From Microcebus murinus (taxonomy: Eukaryota; Chordata; Mammalia; Primates; Cheirogaleidae): a DNA stretch of 64,000 nt. The position numbers were made by a program, and so were the translations under genes. Of the stretch, positions 1-15,902 are shown one piece after another (position 1 is the stretch's first letter; the number at the start of each line of letters is the position of its first letter). The notes below the pieces were generated by a model that was not told the origin of the DNA, made no database searches, and saw only the letters and a program-made list of their open reading frames with translations. Location of the stretch: contig NC_134120.1 of assembly GCF_040939455.1 (NCBI RefSeq), forward strand, positions 55,133,001 to 55,197,000, written 5' to 3'.

Positions 1-280
1 GACAAAAAGAAAAACTTTACACAACAGAAGAAAACTTATTCACTAGCTCACAAAACATATTAAAATATGTTTAAGTGTAAATAAAAGTTTATCTTTATTT
101 CTTTCACAATAATCATCTCTACTCCCAAAGGTTTTCCCAAAATGAAGTCATGGCTTAAGTGGTAAAGACAGAGGGTACAAGTTCCTAATTCAAGTCCACT
201 GATTATGGCATTATCTAAACTAAAGCACTATAATAACATTTTATTGTCTATCTCCTATATTTTACCTGACTCAATTAAAT
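1..280. other. PPP4R1: intron 10 of PPP4R1, unique AT-rich sequence
   Basis: Nothing recognisable. No open frame resembles the downstream part of PPP4R1, and no strong splice pair is evident on the minus strand. Confidence 0.5.
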
Positions 281-700
281 TTAACAAACATTTATTGAGC
301 ACCTACTAAGAGCCAAGAAATGAATCAGTATTGAGGGTTCAAATGTGAATGAGATGTGGATCCTGCTCGAGATTATAATTAGAAGCAAACAGGAAAAACA
401 AATACATAAGCAAATCACTGCCAGACAGAGTGGTAAGTACACATGTATGCACATGGAACATGGGAGGTAGAGATGAGTGTGGAGATTAAAAGGCTTTAGA
501 GGAAATGGCAGGTTATATTTAGAACCAATAAATATTTATGAGGCAAAGGTGAAGAAAAAGCAACCAAAGGAGAAATAGCACACACCAAGGCAAGAGTGCC
601 AGAAAGGTATGATGCCTTCAGAAAGCATCAGTGAGTTTACTGTAGCTAAAAGAAGGGAATGATGATGACAAGGATGAAAGATGTCCCAGGAAACATGGTA
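281..700 (-). mobile_element. L2-like LINE 3'-end remnant
   Basis: The stretch starts with 'catttattgagcacctact', the reverse complement of the well-known L2 3' end. It continues into a decayed 'ggatcctgctcgagattata' segment and a segment resembling L2 antisense sequence further upstream. The family call rests on remembered consensus; the distal boundary is vague. Confidence 0.5.
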
Positions 701-2465
701 ATCCACACCTATATACCTCTGGAATTTACCCCAGGGTACAAGAAATCATATAGGAATTAAGGAAACGGTATTATTAGATCTGCTGTTTTTTAACGACCAT
801 TATGGAAGCAGTGTAGAAAATGAGTTGTAGAAAATGAGTTGGAGGTAAGAGAGAAAGCAGGAATTACAGATGTGAAGGTGAGAGATGATGTTATGATGAA
901 GGTAGTGTCTTTGGGGCTACATAAGAAGTAAATGCACTGAAATGGGGACAAAATCAATAGGACATTTTCACTCATTGCATGCTGGAGGTGAGAAACAAAG
1001 GGAGGAATCTGGAAAGATTTACAGATTTCTGGCTAGGGCAATTGAATGCTGGCAGTTGATGCTGGCAGCACCAACTAAGAGTGAAAAATGCAAGAAGAGT
1101 TTAATGAGAACTAATGGGTTCAGGTTCAGATAAGGGTAAGTTAGGGTATCTATGTTGGATTCTATAGGGTGACGTCTATGACGACTTGGTCAAACACCAG
1201 GGAGAGGTAGAAACTGAGACAGACTGAGATGTCGTCAGCTCAGAAAGATTTGTAGAGCTGAAATGTGTGCTAGGCAAGAAATATTAATAAAGAAAAACTG
1301 ACAATCACATAAACAACAAAGAATGAAGGCATTTCTCTTGTATGAAAGGTGGTAAAAATGAACATATTTTTTTCTTTTTTTTTTTCCCTGCAGATAGATG
1401 TGAGGCCTCAAAAAATTGGGGTAAGACTCAGAATTGTTCCTCTCCATAGAAATCCTTAGTAAAAGGTGAAAGATTTATACCATCTGAAGAGAAACCAGAG
1501 TATAAAACATGCATAGATTTAGCCAGAGGAAAAGAGGTTAGAAGAGATGAAGGAAGTGGAGAGACAGAGTAACTGATAAAGCAATGTTTTTCAGAGAAGA
1601 AAGAATACTGGCTTCAAGAACACAAGGGGACAGATTACACAGGTAAGGAGACACCTGTGTAAGGAACATGAAAGGGAAATAAGGATGTATGAATATGTAC
1701 GTAAATTTGTAAGGTGAATACAGGGAAAAAATGAAGGGTGTGTCCTTAAAACGTTATGTGCCTTTAAATATACACAATAAAAGATATTTAACGGGAGGCT
1801 TATAAGGACTGTGCAAAAGGAGGGTGATGTTAACACCTATGTAAGTTCCCAGTGAAATAGCCATATACATAGTAATGTTCATTGTAATGTTCATTTTTAA
1901 AACCATATTTTCGCAAACATTATTTTTTAAGAAATACAGGTAACCAAAAATAACTCATCTGAAAACATAGCACACAGTGATAGCATTTTAAGTTTTGATA
2001 TTTCTCTTTCATTCTTGTAACTACAAAATACATGGTACGTACATACAACACAATTGTTTTACAACTGTGAAAACACTGGACTATAAGTTCTTCACCCAGA
2101 ACTGGCATTTATATAAAACTCTGAGCCTCTCAGGGACTTCTAAGATTTCTCATTTATTCCTTATTCATAAAAATGAGGGGTTGATAAAGATAACCTATAT
2201 AAGATCATTTTCCCTCCAAAGAAGCTCTTGAAGCTAGTGCTGTTATACAAAATAAATGTACCTTCTATATGTATAGGAATTATGTATTGCCCATTTTGTT
2301 CTTATTAAAAAGTATATCATTTTATTTCCTTTTGTTATAAAGAAAATTAGTAGGCTAATTGGTAAAATGTGAATAACATCTACAGATTAGATTACAGTAT
2401 TGTATCAATGTTAATTTCCTAATTTTGGTAATTGGACTACAGTTATGTATTAACACCTGTGTTTT
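701..2465. other. PPP4R1: intron 10, no recognised feature
   Basis: AT-rich non-coding DNA. The short open frames here (at most 81 codons) have no recognisable protein features and are broken by frequent stops. No RNA gene, satellite or DNA transposon was recognised. Confidence 0.5.
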
Positions 2466-2480
2466 AAAGAAATACACAGT

Positions 2481-2835
2481 GGCTGGGCACAGTGGCTCAC
2501 GCCTGTAATCTTGGCACTCTGGGAGGCCGAGGCGGGTGAATCGTTTGAGCTCAGGAGTTCAGGACCAGACTGAGCAAGAGCGAGACCCTGTCTCTACTAA
2601 AAATAAAAAGAAATTAATTGGACAACTAAAAATATTTAGAAAAAATTAGCCGGGCATGGTGGCGCATGTCTGCAGTCCCAGCTACTCAGGAGGCTGAGGC
2701 AAGAGGATCACTTGAGCCTAGGAATTGGAGGTTGCTGTGAGCTAGACTAATGCCACGGCACTCTAGCCGGGATAACAGAGTTGAGACTCTGTCTCAAAAA
2801 TAAATTAAAAAGTTAAATAAAATAAAAACAAAAAT
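2481..2835 (+). mobile_element. Alu (strepsirrhine type), antisense to PPP4R1
   Basis: Dimeric Alu beginning 'ggctgggcacagtggctcac' and ending in an A-rich tail. A 15-nt direct repeat 'aaagaaatacacagt' at 2466-2480 and 2836-2850 is the target-site duplication. Confidence 0.93.
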
Positions 2836-3524
2836 AAAGAAATACACAGTGAAGTAATAAGAAAGGTTAAAAAAAATCATGCCTAAAACATTTTCAGAGT
2901 TCAAAAAATAAAAAGAATAAAATAAAACAAATATAGTCAAAGGTTAGTATCTGGAGAATCTAGATGAAGGATATATGAAGGACATATGGAATTCTTTGTG
3001 GTATTTTTATAATTTTTCTGAAATCATTCAAACTAAATTTTAAAAATGTTAATAATAAGATATTGTTCAGCAAGGAAGGAGGAGCAAATGGGTAAAACCT
3101 GTAAGGTTTCATCTACTGTCTTGAAAAATTTAAGAAATTTCCACTTAGAATACACAAAAGAGAACCTAATTAAAGTGAACCTTAAGTTTCTTTTCCTGCC
3201 TAAATTTACAATTAATATCCTCAGAGTCTCTGAATACAGATAATGGGTCTAGAAAATTAGGTATTTCATGGAGAAAATGACTTACAGAATGAACATCTGG
3301 TTTAAAAAGCACTGTATCCTGAAATGAAAGCAAAGAAAACTCTCTAGGATACATCTTCTAAGTCCTATGAATTAACTAAATGAAGTTTTAACATTAGTGA
3401 AATACTTCCAAATTTGTGCTATCGATTTTATTTTCACATAGTTAGCATTAAGCTGAACTGACAAAACCCAGCATAGGTAGTTCAGTTACTTTGGGTTTTT
3501 GAGATCAAATCCATATTTCCTTAG

Positions 3525-3880
3525 AATAATTTATTCAAGATGTATTATGTGCCAACTATGTACCAAGCACAATGGAGGTATTAGTATAAATAAAGATAAA
3601 AACTAGACTGCTACACTAGATGGATTTGGAGTCTACAGGGTTATATATGCAAATACATAAAAGATATGATTAAAAATTAGTGCTCTAATTCCAGTGTTAC
3701 TGACAATAAAGACAAAAGCTCTGAACTTCCTGGAAAAGTCAGGAAAGGATTCCTGGAGGTAGTGATTCGAGACAGCAAACTTGCTGACATTCACTTTGTC
3801 AAATGATGAAACAAGACGCTTTCCAGAGAGCAGCAAGCGCAAAAAACAGGGAGAACCAAAAGAGCACAGTACATTCAAAG
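3525..3880 (-). mobile_element. L2-like LINE remnant
   Basis: 'tattatgtgccaactatgta' followed by 'gattcctggaggtagtgatt' matches the antisense L2 3' end and upstream segment in order, with heavy decay. Confidence 0.45.
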
Positions 3881-4214
3881 AACAATATAATTGTTTCATT
3901 AAGTATAAGAAAATGTTTATTTTATAAACTTTTTAAATGCCAATTTGCATGTTTCATCCTGCTTCTGGAAGTAGCTTTTATCACCACTTTCAAAGAAGTA
4001 TTAATAGCCTGATCCAGGGAGAGTAAAATATAAATCTAATATATAAGTCAGATGTTTATAATCAATAAATGCTTCATAGAGTATTAAAATGATAGTAAAT
4101 GTTTCCAGGGTCAGATGAAACACTATACAATAAATAAACAGTAGTGGAAATATATTGCTAAAAACTTGCTTTTACTTTGTAAGGTATTTGTTTGAGAAAT
4201 CTTAATTCTAAACT

Positions 4215-4300
4215 TAGAGAACCTTGACAATAGGAATTGAGTTCTATCTTTCCTTCTCCAGTTTCTGGTTCATAGTAGGTGCTCAGTTAATTTTTGCATA
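4215..4300 (+). mobile_element. L2 3'-end fragment
   Basis: 'catagtaggtgctcagttaa' is a diverged copy of the L2 terminal motif. Short, old fragment. Confidence 0.5.
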
Positions 4301-4664
4301 ATCCATCAATCTTAAATAACGCAACAGTTTTAAGACTGCTTAAAACAAAAGACAGTATGGTACTCAAGGGAGGACAAACAAACAAATAGTGCTGATATTT
4401 AATAATATATAGGACTACTTCTTCATAAAAGTAGGAAATCAAACTATATAAAAGCTTTTTCAATATTTAATGGAACTCCTTCCTTAAATTCTGTCTTCCC
4501 TCTACCATACCATTAACATAATTCAATAAAGTCTAATAATATAGTGAAGTCCAATGCTACAAATAGCATCTACATAGAAATTAATACATATATATCTCAT
4601 TATAATGGAAGAAGAATTAAGAATTAAACTACCTTTAAATAGCTCTTCCAATAATGCTATATAC

Positions 4665-4840
4665 CAGTAGTCAGCAAACACAGCCTTGATAGCCACATCA
4701 AATATTTTCGTTAATTAAGTTTTACTGGAACACAGCCATGGCCATTCATTCATGTAATGTCTATGGCTGCTCAAACGCTGCAATGGCAGAACTAAGCAGC
4801 TGTGATAGAGAACAGAAAGTTTGCTGACCTCTGTCTTATA
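4665..4840 (+). mobile_element. MER5A-like hAT-Charlie DNA transposon
   Basis: It starts 'agtagtcagcaaacacagcc', contains 'gttttactggaacacagcca' and 'tgtctatggctgct', and ends 'agtttgctgacctctg', which is complementary to its start. This is the non-autonomous MER5A layout with terminal inverted repeats. Confidence 0.8.
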
Positions 4841-5433
4841 TAATTCTCTGTAAATTTATACTTTCACTTACTAGACCCTTTCCAGATTTAAAAATAAATA
4901 AAAGTTATGTAACAATCTTCAGTACATTTAAATGGATAGTAAAAAAAAAGTATGCTGACTTAATAAATGAAAATAGATCACATCCCCCCTCCCCATAATA
5001 ATTTTTGTCAAACTCCTTGCAGCAGTTCTTTCAGAAGAACTGATAGACTTTGTTTGCTAGGAAGACAGGGTTGAGTGATTTTTCTTCCTTTACAAAAAAC
5101 AGTACCTCAGGTTTGATTGGCTATGCAGCAGGACAGTAGGAGAACAGGCAAAAAGGTAAAACAAGGCAGCAGAGAAGAAAGGAAGAACTGCCAAATCAAA
5201 ACACCAAGAAAGCAAATATCACAGTATCAAGACCTATAGAAGAAAATGTCCATTAGCATCATGACAAGGGAGGGAGAAGACACTATGGTAACTCAAACAT
5301 TACAGTAGGGACTGTTTCAAAAACATGTACTAAAATTATTTCAAATGCATAACTGTAAAAGTGTGTACGCATTCCCATGTACTAAGTTAGATTTGAATCA
5401 TTTTTCCTTTAAGTATATATTATGATAAATGTT

Positions 5434-5785
<352 letters not shown>

Positions 5786-6447
5786 TTAAAATCTAACAGA
5801 AATTTTTTAATGCAAGAATTTTTTTAAAAAATCAGAGTTGGCTCTTTAAGCTTTATTTAAAAATTTGGTTGCCCTATCAAGACTAATACACTTAAAACTG
5901 ACATACTAGCTAATAAGTACACTAAGTTGATACTAATCATTCACATGGGTTCCCCCCAATTGAGAGATTACAGTCATCATTCTGTAGACAAAGACCCCAA
6001 GATCCACAACTGAATTATTTGACTGGAAAGAAAAATGAAACAAACATAATCCCAACTTAGGTTTTACTCCTTAAAAATGAATTTTAAAAAAACAAACCTT
6101 ATACATTGTGTAACAATTACCCATATATTCTAAATATCAACAGATGGTTTACTGGATAAATATTAATAATTTCTTAAACTTAGCACAATATCATAGAATC
6201 TACCAATTAGAGTTTTCTATGTGTTAGGCATCAAGTCAAGCATGTTACACACATCTTCTCATTCAGCATGTAACTAACCAAAAAGATGCTTAATTTGTAT
6301 GTATGTAAAATAAAACTCTAGAAAAATATTTACCTATTTTTATACTCAAGAGAAATAGTAAACTCTCCACAAAGAACATCTATTGTAAAATAGTAGAAAT
6401 GATGTGCACGAGCAGTAGAACAGGAAAACAAAGTTTTAAAATTGTAC

Positions 6448-6575
6448 CTATTTTTGTCTTCTGCTGACATATCTTCTGAACTTTTGCCTTCTTCTTTAAA
6501 ATACTGGCCAGAGCTAGATGGATTAGCAAAAGTAGATATGAAAGGTCCCAGAGACTGAAAAGCTGCTTGGCGAAC
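6448..6575 (-). CDS. PPP4R1: PPP4R1 exon 10 (codons 307 to 349, partial)
   Basis: 128-nt internal exon, the last one visible in the window. On the minus strand it follows 'ttcttcctag' and reads VRQAAFQSLGPFISTFANP, then a Ser/Glu/Lys-rich stretch ending EDKN plus AG of a split codon. The start continues a HEAT-repeat helix pair (VRQAAFQSLGPF). The acidic tail opens the low-complexity linker that separates the two HEAT blocks of the protein in known orthologues. The donor 'ATAG|gtacaa' is weak. An Alu ends only 30 bp upstream of the acceptor. Phase 2 at the 3' end means the next exon must start with one base completing an AG-N codon; that exon is not in the window. Confidence 0.95.
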
Positions 6576-6605
6576 CTAGGAAGAAAAAATAGACAATAAT
6601 AAAAC

Positions 6606-6912
6606 TTTTTTTTTTTTTTTTGAGACAGAGTCTCACTCTGTTTCCTGGGCTAGAGTGGCAAGGTGTCAGCCTAGCTCACAGCAACTTCAAACTCCTGGGC
6701 TCAAGTGATCCTCCTGCCTCAGCCTCCCCAGTAGCTGGGACTACAGGCATGTGCCACCATGCGTAGCTAATTTTTTCTATATATATTTTTAGGAGAGACG
6801 GTGTCTCGCTTTTGCTCAGGCTGGTTTTGAACTCTTGACCTTGAGCAATCCACCCACCTTGGCTTCCCAGAGTGCTAGGATTACAGGTTCACGTGAGCCA
6901 CCATGCCCGGCC
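6606..6912 (-). mobile_element. Alu next to the exon 10 acceptor
   Basis: Dimeric Alu with an 11-nt duplication 'aataataaaac' at 6595-6605 and 6913-6923. In the transcript its A-tail ends about 30 nt before exon 10, so the polypyrimidine tract and branch point lie in the duplicated flank. Confidence 0.93.
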
Positions 6913-6923
6913 AATAATAAAAC

Positions 6924-8442
6924 ATTTTAAAAAGGATTTAAACACACATATTTATATATATTTAATAATCTATTTTCCATATACCAAAAGTATGTTTAAG
7001 ATAATACTCAAGCTTTTCTAAAAGAAACCCACATTCAGAACTATAAACCTATTGTGCATAGGATTAAGATTAAAAAGAAAAAAAAAACTTTAAATCATTC
7101 TACAGTTATGATTTAAAAATCTCTATAAACTATTTTTCTTATTTACTTTCAATTGTTTTTATTCTGGCTTTAAAATTTAAACCATAATAATCTGACTATG
7201 AGATCCCATTAAACATATGCATAGAACTAAAGAAGGTCCTGTTGTTGTATACTCAAGAACAAAAAGAATGCAGAAAACCAAGAATGCCAAACAAAAGATA
7301 TAGAGCAATAAAGTCAATAAAATGTGATTATAAATATATGTAATGTTTTCAGGTAAAAAAGATTGTAATTTTTTTACTATATGAAGGCAAGGCAGATGTA
7401 CCAGAACTACATGCATATCCATCAGAAATATAATACTGACTAAATTATATGTCACAAAGATCTGAAAACATGTATTACTGTGATCAATGAATCAATGACT
7501 ATCTTATGTAGGAGGAGTTAAAAGGAGATAACAGAATTTTATTTCATGTTGTATTTTTATATTATTTTTTAAAATCAAGATTTTTTAAAAAACAAAACAT
7601 TGAAAAAGGAGAAGTCTTATGAAAGGAGGGAAGCATAGACACAATCCAACAAAGGCGATCTTGACAAACAAACTGGTATGTTACTAAAACCCTGACTTTG
7701 TCACAAATCAATTTCTCTGATGTTCAGCATTCTTTTTCTAAAAAGCAACATAACCATATCTTTTGCAAGTTTTAAAATAAGGGTTATATAATATGCGTAT
7801 TTTTACAAAGGCAAATAAATGTAGAACATATCTATTATTTGTATTTACCTACTTGGAAAATCATATACAAAATGGTTCAACAGATTTAAAAAAACGGTTA
7901 GAATAGATGACAGAGAAAAGAACAGCTTGCAAATTTAGGGTTTTTCTTCCCCTTTATAAATCAACAAACATTACTTCCATAAAAACATAAAAGGTCATTT
8001 TTTAAATTATATTGCATGAGTTTAGTCTTCTCTAGATCTTATTAAATCTCTGAGTGTGTTCCAATAAAGAACATATAAAACTTATTTAAATCATTAGATA
8101 CATTTATTCTGTCATTAGATTAGAATGAAAAGAGATTAATGTGGAGAAGCAACATCACCTAAGGGTGTCTAACAAGAGTTAATTAAATCACACGGTTAAA
8201 GATTAATCTACCTCCTTGAGTTCACAAAAACAGAAACCGAAATCCAAATATTAATACAATGATTTCCTTAATGCCACTCGTAATTACAGTGGGAACAGGA
8301 CTAGAATCTCAGTTCCTTAACTAATACATCCCACTGCATATAACTGAGTAATTTTCTAACACTACAAAAACATTTCTACTTTGAGCTACTCCTCAAAATG
8401 AAGTGATTTTAAGCTATTATTTTTGCTAGTTCCAATAACTTT
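6924..8442. other. PPP4R1: intron 9, AT-rich, no recognised feature
   Basis: Non-coding AT-rich sequence. A 92-codon open frame on the minus strand at 7177-7455 is rich in hydrophobic residues, as expected for AT-rich DNA, with no domain I recognise. Confidence 0.5.
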
Positions 8443-8453
8443 AAGTAACTAAT

Positions 8454-8769
<316 letters not shown>

Positions 8770-9044
8770 AAGTAACTAATGATTTTAAACAAAGGTTCTG
8801 AAAACCACTAAAAAATCCACAAGTCACTCAAAGAATAAATATTAAAGAATTTCAGAAATAAAATTAACTTTCAATTCAATCTTAACTTTTGAGAACAGAT
8901 AGTCCAGTAGATTAATCTTCCCCAAACAACTTAACCTTTTTCTGACAGAAGTCTATCTTCTCTTTCCTTCTTTTGTACCTAAATAGGCATAGGATTGACA
9001 TATAAAGTGTGTGTACATGTATCTCTCTCAAATAGGCAGAGGAT

Positions 9045-9365
9045 ATACAGTTAGCCCTCTGTATGCATGGACTCCATGGATTTAACCAACTGCAGATTGA
9101 AAATGCAGTTAGGCTCACAACTGTTGCATCTGTATTAAACATGTAGATATTTTTCTTTTCATTATCCCCTAAATTATACAGTGTAACAACTGCTTATATA
9201 GCATTTACGCTATATGAGGTATTATAGTAATCAAAAGATTGATTTAAAATATACATGTGTAAGTTATATGAAAATATTATGTTCTTTTTATATAAGGGAC
9301 TTGAGAATCCTCAGATTTTGTTATACACAGAGAGTCCTGGAACCAATCTTCCCCAGATACTGAGA
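9045..9365 (-). mobile_element. MER2/Tigger-like DNA transposon
   Basis: One end reads 'cagttagccctctgtatgca'. The other reads 'gggacttgagaatcctcaga' and 'gagtcctggaaccaatcttc', which are the two ends of the MER2 (Tigger/pogo) layout. The interior is diverged and AT-rich with no transposase frame. Confidence 0.75.
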
Positions 9366-9559
9366 GAAAACTAAAATGACCAATATATCCATATTCTCAA
9401 ATTAGCAGCAAATAATGCATGTTACTGATCCAAAATGATGACCAAGTTTCAAAACAAAAACTTCAAATAAGCTATGTTAATCTTTTCTAACAATCTTATA
9501 CAGAATATTACAAAAACATTAAAATAATACTACGGCTTAAAAGTCTTTCCCCCTGTGTC

Positions 9560-12475
<2,916 letters not shown>

Positions 12476-12647
12476 GTCCAGTTACAAAAAAGTTAATATA
12501 GTAGTCTTTCTACAGTCTACTCCTAAATGTATGAATAATATATCTTAAAAGTTATAAATTATTTCTTAAATTATGAAGTCAAAATTATGTTCACTTTAAA
12601 ACAGATTCAAATGAATTATTTTACCAAAATGATAATTAAAATCATAC

Positions 12648-12806
12648 CCAACGTGAAGGATCACTGATCAAATTAATAAATAGTGCTGATAATTTAGTCC
12701 GTCGGATTTCCTGACATGTTGCACATGAAACCGCCATGAAGCATTCAGCACAAGCCTTCCGGACTCCCCATACATTATCAGAACAAAGCTGAAAAAATCT
12801 GGGTAG
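12648..12806 (-). CDS. PPP4R1: PPP4R1 exon 9 (codons 254-306)
   Basis: 159-nt exon of exactly 53 codons, phase 0 at both ends. It follows 'cttacatag' and reads from LPRFFQLCSDNVWGVRKACA to INLISDPSRW. The pattern NVWGVRKACAECF and the closing DPSRW|VRQAAF across the next junction are consecutive HEAT repeats of the PR65-like type (helix A, Asp/Val turn, basic residue, helix B). Donor 'TTGG|gtatga' is non-consensus at +5. An Alu lies 82 bp upstream of the acceptor at 12889. Confidence 0.96.
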
Positions 12807-12888
12807 CTATGTAAGAAGGAAAGAATTTTGTTAGTCAAAGACAGTAGTTCCAGTAGTTATTTCTCTTTCATTTTCTGCTTTCACAGAG

Positions 12889-13170
12889 ATTTCTTTTTTT
12901 TTTTTTGAGACAGACTCTGTCCCCCTGGGTAGAGTGCAGTGGCGCCATTACAGCTCACCGCAACCTCCAATTCCTGAGCAAAAGCAATCCTCCTGCCTCA
13001 GCTGCAGAACACAAGTGCACACCACCTCGCCTGGCTAATTTCTTCTATTTCTGGTAGAGATGGGGTCTCGCTCTTGCTTAGGCTGGTCTCAAACTCCTGA
13101 CCTCAAGCAAGCCTCCTGCTTCAGGCTCCCAGTGTGCTAGAATTACAGGCATGAACTACCACACCTGGCA
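12889..13170 (-). mobile_element. Alu, older subtype, intron 8
   Basis: Short, diverged dimeric Alu missing part of the left arm. A perfect 20-nt target-site duplication at 12869-12888 and 13171-13190 starts 'cattttctgc'. Confidence 0.92.
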
Positions 13171-13756
13171 CATTTTCTGCTTTCACAGAGTTTTAAACAT
13201 TGGATTTTCTTAATAAGTAGAAGATTTATTTAGTATTAATACTCAGACTTTTTAATAAATCACTTCTAATTCATAACAGAATTGACTATGCAAAAGCAAA
13301 AACACTCCCAACAAATAGTTTAAATGTTGTTCAAGAGATTGTACCTAAACTTCATTATTTTGCATAACAGACAGTTTTGAAACTTTTTCAGTATGTTTAC
13401 TTGTATATCAACCATATATATCCCACATACTATTTAAAACTAACCTGCTATAGATTTAATATGCCACCAAAATATGTGAAGGTTGTGATGAAATTAAAAA
13501 TTCAATTGCAGAAACAATTGATTTGATTCAGAGAAATGGAAGAGGTAAAAAAAGATCAGTGGTTCTGACACATATATATATTTTTTAATAAACTGTCTTT
13601 ATCAAAACACAATTCAAGTGTCCAGATTACAGAAATTTAAACCTCTAAATTCAAAGTTATTATTTTCTTTCTGGTTTCTATTCATGGAATTGTGTTAATA
13701 AAATTTTGGGGTAAATGTATGCATTTCAAACTTTATGTACTACATTGCTTACTCCT

Positions 13757-14085
13757 TAGTTTTCGTTTTTTTTTGAGACAGAGTCTCACTTTGTTGCCCA
13801 GGCTAGAGTGAGTGCCGTAGCGTCAGCCTAGCTCACAGCAACCTCAAACTCCTAAGCTCAAGCAATCCCGCCTCAGCCTCGCGAGTAGCTGGGACTACAG
13901 GCATGCGCCACCATGCCCGGCTAATTTTTTCTATATAAGTTGGCCAATTAATTTCTTTCTATTTATAGTAGAGACGGGGTCTCGCTCTTCCTCAGGCTGG
14001 TTTCGAACTCTTGTCCTCGAGCAATCTGCCCGCCTTGGCCTCCCAGAGTGCTAGGATTACAGGTGTGAGCCACCGCGCCTGGCCC
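13757..14085 (-). mobile_element. Alu close to the exon 8 donor
   Basis: Full-length dimeric Alu, target-site duplication 'tgcttactcct' at 13746-13756 and 14086-14096. Its 5' end begins about 30 nt after exon 8 in the transcript, unusually close to a donor site. Confidence 0.94.
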
Positions 14086-14115
14086 TGCTTACTCCTCTAT
14101 ATCTGTGATACTTAC

Positions 14116-14181
14116 CAACATTTCTTCAGTAGCTTGCTGGCCAACTACACTGCAAATATCTCCAAAGTTGGCAGCACAGAC
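14116..14181 (-). CDS. PPP4R1: PPP4R1 exon 8 (codons 232-253)
   Basis: 66-nt exon, 22 codons, phase 0 on both sides, reading VCAANFGDICSVVGQQATEE then ML. Acceptor 'gttgacag', donor 'gtaagt' (strong). The residues form the second helix of one HEAT repeat and the loop to the next. Only 141 nt of intron separate it from exon 7. Skipping would keep the frame and remove about half a repeat; no evidence for that is visible here. Confidence 0.96.
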
Positions 14182-14322
14182 CTGTCAACAAAAGCATCAT
14201 TGACATTTCAAAACATTATATATAGTTTTTAAAAAATAACCTTTTAAATTTCACATATCAATACATTAACCATTAAAACTATGTGTTTCTAAATAGGAAA
14301 AAAAACTGACTGTAAAAAATAC

Positions 14323-14430
14323 CTTTCGAACATGAAACATTCTGCAATCACAGCACATCTCACAAAACCTAGGCAGGATAAGACGCTCTGTAATATCCTT
14401 CCCAACCATGGGAGCCATTTTGCACATTAT
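14323..14430 (-). CDS. PPP4R1: PPP4R1 exon 7 (codons 196-231)
   Basis: 108-nt exon, 36 codons, phase 0 at both ends. After 'cttattttag' it reads IMCKMAPMVGKDITERLILP, then a Cys-rich helix (RFCEMCCDCRMFHVRK). MFHVRK|VCAANFG across the junction is a typical HEAT turn. The donor 'AAAG|gtattt' is poor, and intron 7 is short (141 nt), so splicing may depend on exon or intron definition with exon 8. Confidence 0.96.
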
Positions 14431-14837
14431 CTAAAATAAGAACAAAAACACACTAAAAATATCTTTAAGGCTTTTCCAGTATATAATTTAAGGAAATATA
14501 AAATGTAACATGGCATTATATTGCATACATCACAGAAAACATTCCTAGTCAATTGTTAATTTTTTCTTGTTTATCCAAGTAGGAAACATAAAATTAGATA
14601 TTAACCGCTATCAGTAAAATCAACCAATAAATAATAAATGCACAGAAAATTCTAAACTTTCATTTTTGTCCAGTTTCTATCTTATTAATCATTTTGTCTG
14701 GTAACTTTAAAACAAAAGAAACCCTACACTTTCTCAGTAAAAAAAATATAAATGGTTACTATTCAAAGGGAAGGATTATCCCTCAGAAGGATCTGGATTT
14801 AGCAAAACTCTATTGCTAAAAAAAGAGTACACAGAGG

Positions 14838-14989
14838 CAGTCCTCATCTTACAAAGCACTGTGTTAACTGAAGCTCATGCATGTTGGAACCATGTCTTCG
14901 TTTTGCAAAGCTTTGGTTCCAAAGAAAGCAAGGACAGTTTCAATATGGACATGTTTCAGTTAACACAGTACCAGGCAAAGTGAGGATTA
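14838..14989. mobile_element. palindromic Tigger-like MITE, intron 6
   Basis: The start 'cagtcctcatcttacaaagc' and the following 'actgtgttaactga' are repeated in inverse orientation at the end ('tcagttaacacagtaccagg' then 'aaagtgaggatta'). The terminal inverted repeats are about 35 nt and imperfect, giving a 150-bp element without coding capacity. Family assignment to the Tigger/pogo group is by resemblance. Confidence 0.6.
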
Positions 14990-15039
14990 ACTTATTTGAA
15001 AACTAGCCCTCTATTATTTAAATATATTTCCCCTATAGT

Positions 15040-15597
15040 TAACACAGAAAGAAATCTGATAGTTTGTTATCATCTATCAATTATATCCACCATATATCCA
15101 AATATGACAAGAAAAAGAAGTAAAAGGCATACAGATTAAATAGAAAGAAAACTATCGCTATTCATATATGACATGGTTGTCTACACAGAAAATCACAAGG
15201 AAATCTACAAAGAAGCCACAAGAACAAAGAAGTGAGTTTAAGAAGGTTGTAGGATATGTATCAGAATACAAAAATCTATTGTATTTCTACAAAGTAGCAA
15301 CAAACAATTAGAAACATTTAAAAACAGGATTATTCACAATAGTGTTTTTTAAAAAACATGAAATCTAACAAAATATACATAAGATCTTTCTCCTGAAAAC
15401 TATAAAATACTTATGATATAAATCAAAGAATTAAATAAATGGAGAGGTCTACCTCATTCATGGATTGTTAGGCTGGCAATTCTCTCCAAATTGATCGACA
15501 GACCCAATACAATCCCCAACAAAATGCTAGCATAATCAGAACTAAAGATAATGCCTACCTATCTCCTATATCCCAAAGCTAGTTTTGGGGGTTCTTT
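15040..15597 (+). mobile_element. L1 ORF2 3'-part remnant, intron 6
   Basis: 'tctacacagaaaatcacaag', 'cagaatacaaaaatctattg' and 'catggattgttaggctggca' are successive landmarks of the C-terminal half of L1 ORF2, with stops and indels throughout. Confidence 0.7.
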
Positions 15598-15902
15598 GTT
15601 TTTTGGTTTTTTTGAGACAGCGTCTCGCTCTCTCACCCCAGCCAGAGTACAGTGGCGTCATCACAGCTTACCACAACCTCAAACTCCTGGGCTCAAACAA
15701 TCCTCCTGTTTCAGCTTCCTGAGTAGCTAGGACTATAGGCACTTGCCACCACACCTGGCAAATATTTTCTATTTTAGTCTACTAAAAGCAAGTCTCTACT
15801 TGCTTTTGCTCAGACTGGTCTTGAACCCCTGATGTCAAGCGATCCTCCCACCTTGGCCTCCCAGAGTGCTAGGATTACAGGGATGGGCCACTGCGCCCAG
15901 CC
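15598..15902 (-). mobile_element. Alu, older dimeric type
   Basis: Read from poly(T) 'tttttgagacagcgtctcgc' to 'ctgcgcccagcc'. It lacks the young 'gtgagtgccgtggc' form. No clear target-site duplication. Confidence 0.85.

Noticed and set aside
7177..7455. 92-codon hydrophobic minus-strand frame as a membrane protein
   Set aside because: Intronic AT-rich DNA gives Leu/Ile/Phe-rich frames by chance; no promoter, splice support or family.
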